From Acinetobacter higginsii (GTDB taxonomy: Bacteria; Pseudomonadota; Gammaproteobacteria; Pseudomonadales; Moraxellaceae): a stretch of DNA of 64,000 bases. This document shows positions 43,554-53,157 of this stretch, in pieces. The notes below the pieces were generated by a model. It was not told where the DNA came from. It worked only from the letters and a program-made list of their open reading frames with translations, and did not search any database. The stretch lies in assembly GCF_000369525.1 (NCBI RefSeq), contig NZ_KB850072.1, positions 1,238,760 through 1,302,759 of the forward strand, given 5' to 3'. Both the position numbers and the translations under genes were made by a program. Position 1 is the stretch's first letter; each line of letters starts with the position of its first letter.

Positions 43554-45017
43554 TTAGCGATGATTTAAACTGCTAAAAATCTGTTCTAGTACTTCACCAA
43601 GCACAAGAATGTCATGATCTGTATTCGGTAAACCATCTATTTCCAATCCAACAGGTAATTTTGATTTTGTGCCACAGCCAATCGGTAAACTCAGCCCAGG
43701 TAAACCAATATTACTTCCTGGATCAGTATTGCGAATCAGCCTTTGGAAATTTTCAATTGAACTCACTTGCTCATTTGCCAATGGGGCAACAATGGCTGAG
43801 GTTGGAAAAATTAAAGCATTGAGTTGGTGCTCATTAAAGGTTTTTTCATAGAGTGAAAGCAACTGTGGTCGAGCCGTTGTGATCGCATCCTGATATAAAG
43901 CTTCGACCGCCACAGACTTACCCGTTTCATCCACAATCAATTCAGGCAAAATATTCTGCTGAAAGAGTTGCTGTACATCTGGGCTTGAAATTTGCTCCAC
44001 AATAGCATCTAGTTCTATTCCAACTTCATGGTTTTTTAAATATTCAATCAGATCATATTTGCCCTCGTAGATCACTACAGGAAATGAAATACGATGATTC
44101 AGCTGCCCTAACTCAGGCATTTCTACACTGATGATTTCAATCCCCGCATTTTTTAAAAGTTGTAGTGCCTGATCAGCCTGTTGCTGAACCTCTTCATCCA
44201 GATTTTCCCAAAAATATGCACATAGCCCAAGCCTGATGGGTTGCGTCGATATACGAGCTGGGACTTGTTGTTGAGTAATCAATTGATCAATCAAGATGAT
44301 ATCGGATACTGAATGTGCCATTGGGCCTGCGGTATCACGTGTATGCGAGATTGGCGTAATACTCTGTTGAGCATAGCGTCCAACCGTGGGACGAAAACCA
44401 ACACAGCCATTCAATGCACTAGGTAGTCTGACCGATGCACCTGTATCCGTCCCCATTCCAATCGGCACCATGCCTGCAGCAACCGCGACTGCACTTCCGG
44501 AAGAAGAACCGCCTGCAATATGTAAAGGATTAACCGCATTACGTGTGCCAATCACACCCTCAATATGCATTGCAGTATTATAACCTGTCACGCCAAATGC
44601 CAATTCATGCATATTGGCTTTACCCACAACAATCGCACCTTGATCAATCAATGCTTGAATCACTGGAGCCGTTACTTTGGGTCTGAATTCGGTTAAAGCA
44701 GGTGTTCCCGCCGTATTGCTAAAACCAGCAACATGAATATTATCTTTAACGGCCAACAATACCCCGATTAATGCCGGACAAGGTTTCCCTTCCGCAATAG
44801 ATTGATCCCAAAATTGCGCCTGTTGAAGCGCTGTAGCATAATCAAGACTAATAAAAGCATTGAGGGACTGCTGCACATCAATCTTTTCAAAATAGTGATC
44901 TACCAATTGTTCACAAGAAACTTTTCGCTCAGCAACCAATGCTGTAATTTCCTTGATTGTTGCTTTATCAAGATGAATACATTGATCTAAAAGTACTTTT
45001 TCTTTGATATTTAACAT
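43554..45017 (-). CDS. Amidase signature family hydrolase (indoleacetamide hydrolase-like)
   Basis: A 487-residue amidase. The catalytic triad is recognisable: Lys in LLAVKDNIHVAG, cis-Ser in AGGSSSGSAVAVA, and Ser in GTDTGASVRLPSALNGCVGFRPTVGRY. The last stretch, with SHTRDTAGPMAHSVSDI, closely follows indole-3-acetamide hydrolases (IaaH) and mandelamide hydrolases. It converts an aryl or alkyl amide to acid and ammonia; the natural substrate here is not determined. It lies downstream of the LuxR-type gene with 85 bases between, possibly in the same transcript. No upstream monooxygenase (IaaM) is seen. Confidence 0.84.
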   Translation of the reverse strand: MLNIKEKVLLDQCIHLDKATIKEITALVAERKVSCEQLVDHYFEKIDVQQSLNAFISLDYATALQQAQFWDQSIAEGKPCPALIGVLLAVKDNIHVAGFSNTAGTPALTEFRPKVTAPVIQALIDQGAIVVGKANMHELAFGVTGYNTAMHIEGVIGTRNAVNPLHIAGGSSSGSAVAVAAGMVPIGMGTDTGASVRLPSALNGCVGFRPTVGRYAQQSITPISHTRDTAGPMAHSVSDIILIDQLITQQQVPARISTQPIRLGLCAYFWENLDEEVQQQADQALQLLKNAGIEIISVEMPELGQLNHRISFPVVIYEGKYDLIEYLKNHEVGIELDAIVEQISSPDVQQLFQQNILPELIVDETGKSVAVEALYQDAITTARPQLLSLYEKTFNEHQLNALIFPTSAIVAPLANEQVSSIENFQRLIRNTDPGSNIGLPGLSLPIGCGTKSKLPVGLEIDGLPNTDHDILVLGEVLEQIFSSLNHR

Positions 45018-45102
45018 TGTGACTTAAAATCCATTTAAGTAATAATGTTTATAATTTGTACCGCTTTCAGTTTATTAGATATCCTCAAAATTGAGGAGAC
45101 CA

Positions 45103-45816
45103 TTAAGCATGCATCAATGCAGCCATTTCGGTACGATTATGACAACCCATTTTTTTCATGGCACTTTTTAAATGCGTCCTCACCGTGGTGAAGCTGATAT
45201 CCAGTAAATTGGCAACATACTTATCACTCAATCCCTTACTCACTAATATGACCACTTCTTGCTCCCGTGGGGTTAAAAAGTATTGGGTTGATAAATCTAT
45301 GGGTAAAGCTTGGGTCATATAGGGTTCGAGTAAATTTAAAATCCTTTTCTCTCGTTCACTAAACATAATCGAGTCTTTGGCGCGCCAAATACGCAAATCG
45401 CCAATATCTATCCCATCCCGAACAAAATAGATATTTAAACCATGATACAGACCATAAGGTCGTAAAAATTCATTGTAATAATCCGTTTTCTTTAGTTCTG
45501 ATATCGAAATGATTTCATTCACGAAAGTTGCTTGTTGCCGTTCCCGCAGCCGAGACGTAATTGGGTCATCGTGCTGCCAAATACGGTCATATTCTAGGAT
45601 TGCTTTGGGATCTATTTGCCACATAATGCCTTGTTTGGATAGATGCTGTTTTGCATCCCAAATATAAGAAGCAGCAAAATCGGCTCTTAATAGAGTCGCA
45701 ATATCTACCAAGATTGTTTCACGTAAACTCTCCTGTCCTTTTCCTGAACCTAGTTTCCATAATATTTCTGACAAAAGACTAAATTCGGATGGACTTAAGT
45801 CATGTTCTAAAAGCAT
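45103..45816 (-). CDS. LuxR-family transcriptional regulator
   Basis: A 237-residue regulator with an N-terminal GAF/autoinducer-like sensor and a C-terminal LuxR HTH (YFLTPREQEVVILVSKGLSDKYVANLLDISFTTVRTHLKSAMKKMG). The sensor does not carry the conserved residues I know from acyl-homoserine-lactone receptors, so I do not call it a quorum sensor. It likely controls the amidase gene 85 bases downstream. AGG precedes the ATG. Confidence 0.83.
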   Translation of the reverse strand: MLLEHDLSPSEFSLLSEILWKLGSGKGQESLRETILVDIATLLRADFAASYIWDAKQHLSKQGIMWQIDPKAILEYDRIWQHDDPITSRLRERQQATFVNEIISISELKKTDYYNEFLRPYGLYHGLNIYFVRDGIDIGDLRIWRAKDSIMFSEREKRILNLLEPYMTQALPIDLSTQYFLTPREQEVVILVSKGLSDKYVANLLDISFTTVRTHLKSAMKKMGCHNRTEMAALMHA

Positions 45817-45919
45817 CGCCTGCTACCTTTCTATCTTCCTGACACCTGTCCACTCTAGAATTAAGATGAACTGTTATTCCCTTTTGTCTATCTTTTATAT
45901 GCCACTGAATCGTTATTTT

Positions 45920-46945
45920 CTACACTTTATTTTTTAGTCGGCTTGCATGAGGCGTTTTGCCATACCAGCGTTTATAAGCATGAATAAAACTGGCAGGTTC
46001 AGCATAACCTAACCATTCAGAAATTTGCTCAATTGAAGTTTGTGTTGAAGACAAATAGGAGTTTGCCATCATTTTTCGGGCTTCCTCCCTGATTTTAATA
46101 AATGTGGTTTGTTCTTGAGACAAATAACGACGTAAGGTGCGGGAGTTTAGATATAAACGATCTGCAACCTCTTCCATCGCTGGAATTTTCCCTTTGCTAT
46201 TCATAAGGATGTGCTGGACTTGATCAGCATATTTTTTTTGAGATTGCCGCTTATCTAGTATTTCTCGGCATTGTTGCTCAGCTGAATGTAGCACCAGTTC
46301 ATTTGCCATACTCAGCTTTTGATCTATTTTTTCTGCATTTAAGATAATAAAGCTTTTCGATCCACCAAATTCAGGCGCCACCCCAAACAATTCATGATAA
46401 GGCTGTTGTTCTCCACAGGACTGAAAGCAAAATACTACTTTTTGGCAGAGATTCTCTGGAATCAAATCATGTTGGACTGTTATCAGTGCGGCAATATCTC
46501 GCTCAATAATGAATTGCCGTAATGTTTGAGGGATTCCCTCATCTACCTCTATATCAATTCGAATATTATTGGTCTCGGGTGGTTCTGATACCACAAACCG
46601 ACTAAAGGCAAAAGATAAAGGAAAATAGGCCAAAGCAAAGTTCAAAGCCTCACGAATACTCGCACTACTGATCAAGCCTAAGCCAAGAGAACCAAAGGTG
46701 GTAAAGTGATAACGCTGACCTACCTCCAAGCCAAGCGAGGGTCTCTGGCTAAATGTCTCGACTAAATTGCGGATCAGCTGTAATTCTTTCAGCGCAGTCA
46801 CCAACATCTTTGGATCAAGCAACTGTTGCTGCTCCAGTCCTGTTCCCTTGAGGATCTGTATATGACTCACGCCCAGTTCAGAAGCAAAATCTGCCATGAG
46901 ACGAACACTATGGATACTACGTTGATACGACCATAAGTAGTTCAA
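45920..46945 (-). CDS. AraC-family regulator (OruR/arabinose-binding-domain type)
   Basis: A 341-residue regulator with an N-terminal ligand-binding domain of the OruR/Arabinose_bd type and a C-terminal double HTH (VADRLYLNSRTLRRYLSQEQTTFIKIREEARK... SEWLGYAEPASFIHAYKRWYGKTP). It is divergent from the Baeyer-Villiger monooxygenase gene with 115 bases between, so it probably controls that gene. In Acinetobacter such regulators often govern catabolic genes. Inducer unknown. Confidence 0.87.
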   Translation of the reverse strand: MNYLWSYQRSIHSVRLMADFASELGVSHIQILKGTGLEQQQLLDPKMLVTALKELQLIRNLVETFSQRPSLGLEVGQRYHFTTFGSLGLGLISSASIREALNFALAYFPLSFAFSRFVVSEPPETNNIRIDIEVDEGIPQTLRQFIIERDIAALITVQHDLIPENLCQKVVFCFQSCGEQQPYHELFGVAPEFGGSKSFIILNAEKIDQKLSMANELVLHSAEQQCREILDKRQSQKKYADQVQHILMNSKGKIPAMEEVADRLYLNSRTLRRYLSQEQTTFIKIREEARKMMANSYLSSTQTSIEQISEWLGYAEPASFIHAYKRWYGKTPHASRLKNKV

Positions 46946-47060
46946 ACCTATTTTCTCAATGTCCGCTAATCACAATATTTTGTCCTGATCCATCCTCTAA
47001 ATCAATGCATGAAACGATTATTCTGCAAGCAATACATGATACTTTTCACTTGAGTCTGTT

Positions 47061-48593
47061 ATGTTTAAACAACAATTATCTTCAAATAAAAATATTCGTA
47101 TCGCCATTATTGGAACTGGATTTGGTGGATTAGGGCTAGCCATTCAGCTCAAACGTGCTGGATTTGAACAATTTACCTTATTTGAAAAAGCCAATGATGT
47201 TGGTGGGGTCTGGCGTGACAATACCTATCCAGGTGCTGCTTGTGATGTTCCGTCTCACCTATATTCATTTTCTTTTGAACAAGATCTTGGTTGGAAAAAC
47301 CGCTATGGTTCATCACAGGAAATTCATCAATATCTAAAACATTGCACCGAGAAATATCAGCTTGATCCGCATATCCAGTTTAATACTGAAATTGCCAGCG
47401 CTGATTTTGATGCCACTCAAGGTGTTTGGCAGATTCAGAGTTTAACTGGGAAAAAATTTGAGGCAGAATTTCTGATTGCTGCGGTGGGTCAGCTCAACCG
47501 CCCCGCGTACCCGAAAATTAAAGGTCTGGATCGTTTCAAAGGAAAAGCTTTCCATTCAGCACGCTGGGAGCATGACTACGACTTAAATGAAAAACGTGTA
47601 GCTGTGATTGGTACTGGTGCCAGTGCGATTCAATTTGTCCCAGAGATCGCAAAACAAGTAGCTCATTTAGATATCTATCAACGTTCCGCACCTTATGTCA
47701 TCCCAAAACCAGACCGTATTTATTCAACATTGGAACGAAAAGCATTTCAAAAACTACCGATCTTGCAAAGTCTTGATCGTGTATTTCAATATAGTTATAA
47801 CGAGATTCGCCTTAAGAGCTTTACCGCCACGCTGAATGAAATTCCTTTGGCCGAATATATTTTTCAACGGCATATCCGTGAAGAAATCAAAGACCCGCAT
47901 TTTCGCTATCGTCTGATGCCTGATTATCCGATTGGCTGTAAACGAATTCTGATTTCAAACCATTGGTATCGAAGTTTGGTTCGTCCTAATGTTGAGGTCA
48001 TCAATACCGCAATTCAGGAAGTTACTGAAAATGGTATTGTCGATAAAGATGGCAAACACCGCGAAATCGATGCCATTATTTATGGAACTGGTTTTGCTGC
48101 AACTGAGTTTATGGCACCCATGCAAATTACAGGACTCAATAGCAAAAGATTAAAAGACCAATGGGTCGATGGCGCAGAAGCGTATTTAGGCTTAACTGTA
48201 AGCGGCTTCCCTAATTTCTTCATGTTGTATGGCCCAAATACCAATCTTGGGCATAACTCAATTGTGTATATGATTGAAAGTCAGGTGAACTATATTCTGG
48301 ATGCACTTCAAGCCCATATCCAAAACAATTTATCCTTCACCGATCTGAAAGCTGAAATTCAAGTACAGTTTAATCAAGAAATTCAGGAGCGCATGAAATC
48401 AACCATGTGGTCTCAAGGCTGCACCAGTTGGTATCAAACTGCGACAGGGAAAAATACCAATAATTGGCCAGGCTTCACATTGGAATATCGTCAGCGCACC
48501 CGTCGCTTCGATCTGGAAAATTATACTCAAGTACAAAAATCGGTACAGTCACAAGCTGAGATAGACGATCAAGACAAAAAAATAGCTGTTTAA
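47061..48593 (+). CDS. Baeyer-Villiger-type flavin monooxygenase
   Basis: A 510-residue class B flavoprotein monooxygenase. Two dinucleotide motifs are present: GTGFGGLGLAIQLKRAGF (FAD, residues about 17-34) and VIGTGASAIQFVPEIA (NADPH). Between them the BVMO fingerprint reads FKGKAFHSARWEHD, i.e. F-x-G-x3-H-x3-W, with Glu in the last position where most have Pro or Asp. It inserts oxygen next to a ketone using NADPH and oxygen. It is divergent from the AraC-type gene; no esterase or alcohol dehydrogenase follows to complete a pathway. Confidence 0.87.
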   Translation: MFKQQLSSNKNIRIAIIGTGFGGLGLAIQLKRAGFEQFTLFEKANDVGGVWRDNTYPGAACDVPSHLYSFSFEQDLGWKNRYGSSQEIHQYLKHCTEKYQLDPHIQFNTEIASADFDATQGVWQIQSLTGKKFEAEFLIAAVGQLNRPAYPKIKGLDRFKGKAFHSARWEHDYDLNEKRVAVIGTGASAIQFVPEIAKQVAHLDIYQRSAPYVIPKPDRIYSTLERKAFQKLPILQSLDRVFQYSYNEIRLKSFTATLNEIPLAEYIFQRHIREEIKDPHFRYRLMPDYPIGCKRILISNHWYRSLVRPNVEVINTAIQEVTENGIVDKDGKHREIDAIIYGTGFAATEFMAPMQITGLNSKRLKDQWVDGAEAYLGLTVSGFPNFFMLYGPNTNLGHNSIVYMIESQVNYILDALQAHIQNNLSFTDLKAEIQVQFNQEIQERMKSTMWSQGCTSWYQTATGKNTNNWPGFTLEYRQRTRRFDLENYTQVQKSVQSQAEIDDQDKKIAV

Positions 48594-48705
48594 ATTCCCT
48601 CATTAAACCATTCTGCATTTGGATTGTCCTTGAATGAAATAAAGGACAATCCATGAGCCTACCCCAAATCCGTTTGCATAAAATCCTAAAATTTGATAAA
48701 TCCGC

Positions 48706-48736
48706 TTGACCTTCCCATAATGTTAAGGTCTATGCT
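48706..48736 (+). promoter_or_regulatory. CueR-type promoter of copA-cueR
   Basis: TTGACC (48706-48711) and TATGCT (48731-48736) flank a 19-base spacer with CCTTCC and AAGG half-sites, the layout of CueR-activated copper promoters. It lies 34 bases before copA. Confidence 0.88.
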
Positions 48737-48770
48737 GAAAGCAATCGGATTATCTCTATAGGTATAACTT

Positions 48771-51254
48771 ATGGAAACGCAAACAAAAACATCGTCTAAT
48801 AATATGAATGTCAGCCTTCAAGTCGAGGGCATGACTTGCGCCAGTTGTGTTGGACGCGTTGAAGCAGCACTCAAAAAAGTTGACGGCGTTCAATCTGCAT
48901 CAGTGAATCTAGCCACAGAACGTGCAGATATCACCCTTGCTAAGCCCGTAGACCAACAAGTGCTGATTCAAGCCATAGAACAAACAGGCTATGACGTCCC
49001 TGCGAATAAGGTTGAATTATCGATTGAAGGCATGACCTGCGCTTCATGTGTCAGTCGTGTCGAAAAAGCATTGAATGCGGTGAATGGCGTAAAAACTGCC
49101 AATGTCAATTTAGCAACTGAACGTGCCATGGTAACTGGTATAGCCAGCATAGAAAGCTTAATCGCAGCGATTGATAAGGCAGGTTACGATGCCAAAGAAA
49201 TTCAGGCATCTATTCCAGATCAAAGTGAACAACTTGAGAAAAAAGATCAAGAAAGAAATGAACTCAAACGCGACCTGATTATTGCAACCATTCTAGCCTT
49301 ACCTGTGTTTATCTTGGAAATGGGCTCACACTTGATTCCGGGTGTTCATCATCTGATTGAACAAAGCATTGGTATGCAAAATAGTTGGTACCTACAATTC
49401 GTTTTAACCACCTTAGTGCTGATTATCCCAGGGCGTCGTTTTTATCTCAAAGGTCTTCCCGCTTTATTCCGTTTAGCACCCGATATGAACTCTTTGGTTG
49501 CAGTCGGTACATTGGCGGCTTATCTATTTTCACTAGTTGCAACCTTTACACCAAAGCTACTGCCTGCTGGCACAGTGAACGTTTATTACGAAGCAGCTGC
49601 TGTGATTGTGGCCTTGATTCTACTCGGTCGTTTTCTTGAGGCGAAAGCCAAAGGACGTACCTCTGAAGCCATTCAACGCTTAGTCAGCTTACAGGCAAAA
49701 GTTGCCCATGTTTCTCGAGATAATCAGATAATCGATATTCCAATCGAGCAAGTACTTGCAGGTGATTTTGTCATTGTAAAACCAGGTGAAAGAATCCCTG
49801 TCGATGGTGAAGTCATTGAAGGCCAAAGCTTTGTCGATGAATCGATGATCACAGGTGAACCGATTCCTGTTGAGAAAAATATTGGTAGCCAAGTCGTGGG
49901 TGGAACCATTAACCAGAACGGCACTTTAAGTTTTAAAGCCGTCGCTGTCGGTGGCAACACCATGTTGGCGCAGATTATCCGTCTGGTCGAGCAGGCACAA
50001 GGTTCTAAAATGCCGATTCAAGCCGTGGTCGACAAAGTGACCTTATGGTTTGTACCCGCAGTGATGATTACCGCTTTACTCACCTTCCTCGTATGGCTAG
50101 TTTTCGGCCCTTCACCTGCTTTAACTTTTGCATTGGTCAATGCAGTTGCGGTCCTGATTATTGCCTGTCCATGTGCCATGGGCCTAGCAACCCCGACCTC
50201 GATTATGGTTGGTACTGGGCGTGGTGCAGAACTTGGTGTTCTATTCCGCAAAGGTGAAGCACTACAACTGTTAAAAGATGCTCAAGTGGTTGCTGTTGAT
50301 AAAACCGGGACCTTGACCGAAGGTCATCCAGTACTGACTGATTTTGAGGTGACATCCACCTTTGAACCTAATGATGTGCTTAGCCTCGTTGCCGCAGTGG
50401 AGTCACTTTCTGAACATCCGATTGCCAAAGCAATTGTCGATGCGGCAAAAAATCAAGGTCTGACCCTGCCTAAAGTTGATCGATTTGATTCAGTCACAGG
50501 GATGGGTGTCAATGCCACCGTGAATGAAAGCCAAAATATCTATATCGGTGCAGACCGCTATATGATTCAACTTGGTCTGGATATCACTCCATTTTCCCAT
50601 ACAGCACAGCGTTTGGGCGATGAAGGAAAATCTCCACTTTATGTGGCAATTGATGGTGCTTTGGCAGGGATTATTGCGGTTGCCGATCCAATTAAAGAGA
50701 CCACACCTGCTGCCATTCAAGCACTGCATCAGCTGGGTTTAAAAGTGGCAATGATTACCGGTGACAATGCCCGTACTGCACATGCCATTGCCAAAAAACT
50801 TGGGATTGATGAAGTGATTGCAGAAGTGCTACCTGAAGGTAAAGTCAATGCCGTGCAGGAACTGAAAGCAAAATATGGCAATATTGCCTTTGTGGGCGAT
50901 GGGATCAATGATGCACCAGCATTGGCTCAAGCAGATGTCGGCCTTGCCATTGGAACTGGTACCGATGTAGCGATTGAATCTGCGGATGTGGTGTTGATGT
51001 CTGGGAACTTGCAAGGTGTGGCCAATGCGATTGCTTTGTCTAAAGCAACCATTGGTAATATTCACCAAAACTTGTTCTGGGCCTTTGCCTACAACACTCT
51101 ATTGATTCCAGTGGCTGCGGGTGTGTTATACCCTACTTATGGCATCTTGATGTCACCGATTTTTGCTGCGGGTGCGATGGCACTTTCAAGTGTGTTTGTG
51201 CTTGGTAATGCCCTACGTTTACGTCGTTTCCAACCGCCGTCTGTGCAAGGCTAA
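48771..51254 (+). CDS. copA: Cu(I)-exporting P1B-type ATPase CopA
   Basis: An 827-residue P1B-1 ATPase that pumps Cu(I) out of the cytoplasm. Two N-terminal HMA domains bear MTCASC (about residues 20-25 and 87-92). The transmembrane metal site is [15 protein letters not shown] (CPC), the phosphorylation motif DKTGTLTEG, the SEHPIAKAI nucleotide motif and the hinge [20 protein letters not shown]. Eight transmembrane helices. First gene of a copA-cueR operon under a CueR-type promoter. Confidence 0.95.
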   Translation: METQTKTSSNNMNVSLQVEGMTCASCVGRVEAALKKVDGVQSASVNLATERADITLAKPVDQQVLIQAIEQTGYDVPANKVELSIEGMTCASCVSRVEKALNAVNGVKTANVNLATERAMVTGIASIESLIAAIDKAGYDAKEIQASIPDQSEQLEKKDQERNELKRDLIIATILALPVFILEMGSHLIPGVHHLIEQSIGMQNSWYLQFVLTTLVLIIPGRRFYLKGLPALFRLAPDMNSLVAVGTLAAYLFSLVATFTPKLLPAGTVNVYYEAAAVIVALILLGRFLEAKAKGRTSEAIQRLVSLQAKVAHVSRDNQIIDIPIEQVLAGDFVIVKPGERIPVDGEVIEGQSFVDESMITGEPIPVEKNIGSQVVGGTINQNGTLSFKAVAVGGNTMLAQIIRLVEQAQGSKMPIQAVVDKVTLWFVPAVMITALLTFLVWLVFGPSPALTFALVNAVAVLIIACPCAMGLATPTSIMVGTGRGAELGVLFRKGEALQLLKDAQVVAVDKTGTLTEGHPVLTDFEVTSTFEPNDVLSLVAAVESLSEHPIAKAIVDAAKNQGLTLPKVDRFDSVTGMGVNATVNESQNIYIGADRYMIQLGLDITPFSHTAQRLGDEGKSPLYVAIDGALAGIIAVADPIKETTPAAIQALHQLGLKVAMITGDNARTAHAIAKKLGIDEVIAEVLPEGKVNAVQELKAKYGNIAFVGDGINDAPALAQADVGLAIGTGTDVAIESADVVLMSGNLQGVANAIALSKATIGNIHQNLFWAFAYNTLLIPVAAGVLYPTYGILMSPIFAAGAMALSSVFVLGNALRLRRFQPPSVQG

Positions 51255-51264
51255 GGAGGATCTT

Positions 51265-51723
51265 ATGAATATAGGTAAAGTTTCTCAAGCTTCAGGTGTA
51301 ACTGCCAAGATGATTCGTTATTACGAGCAAATTGGTTTAATTCCTGCGGCAGGACGTAGCAATGCAGGCTACCGTTCTTATTCAGAGAATGACGTGGAAC
51401 GTTTGAAATTTATCAAACGCAGTCGCGAGTTGGGTTTTTCGGTTACTGAAATCACTGATTTACTGGATTTATGGAATAATCGCAATCGACAAAGTGCCGA
51501 CGTCAAACAATTGGCTCAGGCACATATCCATAAGCTAGAACAGCGTATCCAAGACCTGCAGCAAATGGCGCAAACACTCCAGAACTTGGTTGATTGCTGT
51601 GCGGGTGACAATCGCCCCGAGTGTCCGATTCTGGAAGGCTTAAAAGAGCCAAGTCATGAAATGAAGGACATCCATCATCATAATGATTTGCTCTCGCTGT
51701 CCCCACTCACTGGGCGTAAGTAG
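51265..51723 (+). CDS. cueR: CueR copper-responsive MerR-family activator
   Basis: A 152-residue MerR activator: HTH ISQASG-like KVSQASGVTAKMIRYYEQIGLIPAAGRSNAGYRSYSE, dimerisation helix and a C-terminal metal loop DCCAGDNRPECPIL containing the two Cys spaced as in CueR Cu(I) sites. A His-rich tail (DIHHHND) follows. The start at 51265 has a perfect AGGAGG; the longer reading overlaps copA. It senses Cu(I) and activates the three 19-bp-spacer promoters in this region. Confidence 0.93.
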   Translation: MNIGKVSQASGVTAKMIRYYEQIGLIPAAGRSNAGYRSYSENDVERLKFIKRSRELGFSVTEITDLLDLWNNRNRQSADVKQLAQAHIHKLEQRIQDLQQMAQTLQNLVDCCAGDNRPECPILEGLKEPSHEMKDIHHHNDLLSLSPLTGRK

Positions 51724-51730
51724 TACAGCA

Positions 51731-51758
51731 TAAAAGGCGATCTTATGATCGCCTTTTA
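51731..51758 (+). terminator. Terminator after cueR
   Basis: Arms TAAAAGGCGATC (51731-51742) and GATCGCCTTTTA (51747-51758) with a four-base loop, followed by a T-rich stretch. Confidence 0.9.
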
Positions 51759-51782
51759 TTTTTTATCCATTCCATTGATACA

Positions 51783-51809
51783 AAAAAGCGGCTATTTAAG
51801 CCGCTTTTT
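51783..51809 (-). terminator. Terminator after copZ (bidirectional)
   Basis: An 11-bp stem (AAAAAGCGGCT at 51783-51793 and AGCCGCTTTTT at 51799-51809) with a five-base loop; it serves copZ on the minus strand and can back up the cueR terminator. Confidence 0.9.
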
Positions 51810-51822
51810 ATTCAGGAACAGA

Positions 51823-52011
51823 TTAACGTGGTGGAAAACCTGCTTCTGATAAAGCCTCGACTACTTGTTGCTGTGAGGCTGTGGTTTCAACTTTAACACT
51901 GCGGTTAGGCGGATCAGTAATCACTTTTGCATTGGCATCTACCGCTTGAATCGCACGGGTTACACCACGCGCACAGCCACCACAGGTCATATTTTCGACA
52001 TGAAATTCCAT
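51823..52011 (-). CDS. copZ: CopZ-type HMA copper chaperone
   Basis: A 62-residue single HMA domain: ENMTCGGCARGVTRAI with the Cu(I)-binding CxxC, a beta-alpha-beta-beta-alpha-beta pattern and the closing LSEAGFPPR. It carries Cu(I) to CopA. It has its own CueR-type promoter (52049-52079) 38 bases upstream, independent of the ferredoxin gene before it, and its own terminator. Cytoplasmic. Confidence 0.92.
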   Translation of the reverse strand: MEFHVENMTCGGCARGVTRAIQAVDANAKVITDPPNRSVKVETTASQQQVVEALSEAGFPPR

Positions 52012-52048
52012 CGTAAAACTCCATTCAGTTATTTAAGAAGATAAACAC

Positions 52049-52079
52049 ACTATAAAGGTTGCCATAATGGTAAGGTCAA
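52049..52079 (-). promoter_or_regulatory. CueR-type promoter of copZ
   Basis: On the minus strand TTGACC (52074-52079) and TATAGT (52049-52054) are 19 bases apart with CCTTACC/AACCTT half-sites in the spacer. Confidence 0.85.
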
Positions 52080-52116
52080 GTCTTTTACACATTAAAATCA
52101 ACAATATTTTATGTGA

Positions 52117-52458
52117 TCATTCCTTCTTTTCAGAAACATAATTGATCGTATATTTAGGGATTTCTATTTCTAAAGGCTGATCCTGAATATTCACCTGACA
52201 AGACAGTCGTGATTCTGGGCACAAACCCCAAGCACGATCAAGCAAGTCAGCCTCAACATCATCCATTTCCTGCAAACTTTCAAAGCCGTTTCGAATAATG
52301 ACATGACAGGTGGTACAGGCGCCTGAAAGGTCACAGGCATGTTCAATTTCAATCCCATGATCGAGTAAAGTTCTACATAGATTTGCACCCGTTTTAATGT
52401 CTAGAATACTGCCTTCTGGACAGACTTTTTCATGTGGAAGCACGGTTATCTTCGGCAT
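52117..52458 (-). CDS. ISC-type 2Fe-2S ferredoxin (adrenodoxin-like) in the copper regulon
   Basis: A 113-residue ferredoxin of the Isc/adrenodoxin type: 2Fe-2S ligands in ACDLSGACTTCHVI and the late Cys in SRLSCQV, with ICPEG-like VCPEGSILDIKTG and the C-terminal IEIPKYTINYVSEKK. Normally this fdx sits in the isc operon (hscB-hscA-fdx); here it stands alone behind a DUF305 gene, inside the CueR region. Copper attacks Fe-S clusters, so a copper-induced copy would make sense (inference). Electron partner unknown. Confidence 0.88.
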   Translation of the reverse strand: MPKITVLPHEKVCPEGSILDIKTGANLCRTLLDHGIEIEHACDLSGACTTCHVIIRNGFESLQEMDDVEADLLDRAWGLCPESRLSCQVNIQDQPLEIEIPKYTINYVSEKKE

Positions 52459-52565
52459 AATCGCTACCTTTCTATCTAATTACGAAAAGCTGTAATCCAT
52501 AAAAGGCTGTTTTGATTCAGCCCATTATGGATGGAACCATCAAATCCAGAATAAGATCGAAGGCT

Positions 52566-52877
52566 TTATAATAGATGCCGTTGTAACCAAGCATTGATTA
52601 CTTTAATTTCAATATCCTGAGCCAAAATAATATTTTTTGCCAACATCCGAACTTCTGGATCATAGCAATATTTCAAGGCAAGCTTGGCCATATCTACGAT
52701 CACTTGATGATGTGGAATCATTCCACGCATAAAGTCGATATCTGCATTGCCTGTGTAATTGATTTGCATATCAACCTGCATACGGCTGGTTAATTCCATA
52801 TAAGCACGCGTAGAGAGACTATAAATATCACTTGAATCATTTGGGTGAGGTGTTATTGCCGATTGTTGTTCACTCAT
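52566..52877 (-). CDS. Cytoplasmic DUF305 copper-associated protein
   Basis: A 103-residue DUF305 protein: DIDFMRGMIPHHQVIVDMAKLAL carries the family's His/Met pattern, thought to bind copper (CopM-like). Unlike CopM and most DUF305 proteins, it has no signal peptide. AGGAAA precedes the ATG at 52877; the longer reading to 52931 is less likely. A CueR-type promoter (53017-53047) lies upstream, and the ferredoxin gene follows 107 bases later, probably co-transcribed. Confidence 0.84.
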   Translation of the reverse strand: MSEQQSAITPHPNDSSDIYSLSTRAYMELTSRMQVDMQINYTGNADIDFMRGMIPHHQVIVDMAKLALKYCYDPEVRMLAKNIILAQDIEIKVINAWLQRHLL

Positions 52878-53016
52878 TATTGTTTCCTTTCTATTCAGCA
52901 GCATCACATTCATTTCAAATGTGATTGACATGCTATATGGATGAAAATAAAGGCAGTAACACCGTCAATAGATCAGCGTTTCTATCTTATGTGGCACAGT
53001 GACCTTTATGAAAGAC

Positions 53017-53047
53017 ACTGTAGTCCTTCCAATAATTGCAAGGTCAA
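53017..53047 (-). promoter_or_regulatory. CueR-type promoter of the DUF305-ferredoxin pair
   Basis: On the minus strand TTGACC (53042-53047) and TACAGT (53017-53022) are 19 bases apart with CCTTG/GGAAGG half-sites, about 140 bases upstream of the ATG. Confidence 0.85.
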
Positions 53048-53108
53048 GCCATCAATTGATTAAAATTTTGAGTGACTCAAAAACAAAATTTTATGGGTTC
53101 TAAATAAA

Positions 53109-53137
53109 AAAAAGTGCATGATCAACATGCACTTTTT
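53109..53137 (-). terminator. Terminator after the OsmC-YcaO gene
   Basis: A 12-bp stem (AAAAAGTGCATG at 53109-53120, CATGCACTTTTT at 53126-53137) with a five-base loop, 21 bases past the stop. Confidence 0.9.
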
Positions 53138-53157
53138 AAAACAATATTTATTGAGTT

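Noticed and set aside
45103-45816. LuxR-type gene as a quorum-sensing receptor
   Set aside because: No LuxI-type synthase nearby and the sensor region lacks the residues expected of acyl-homoserine-lactone binding.
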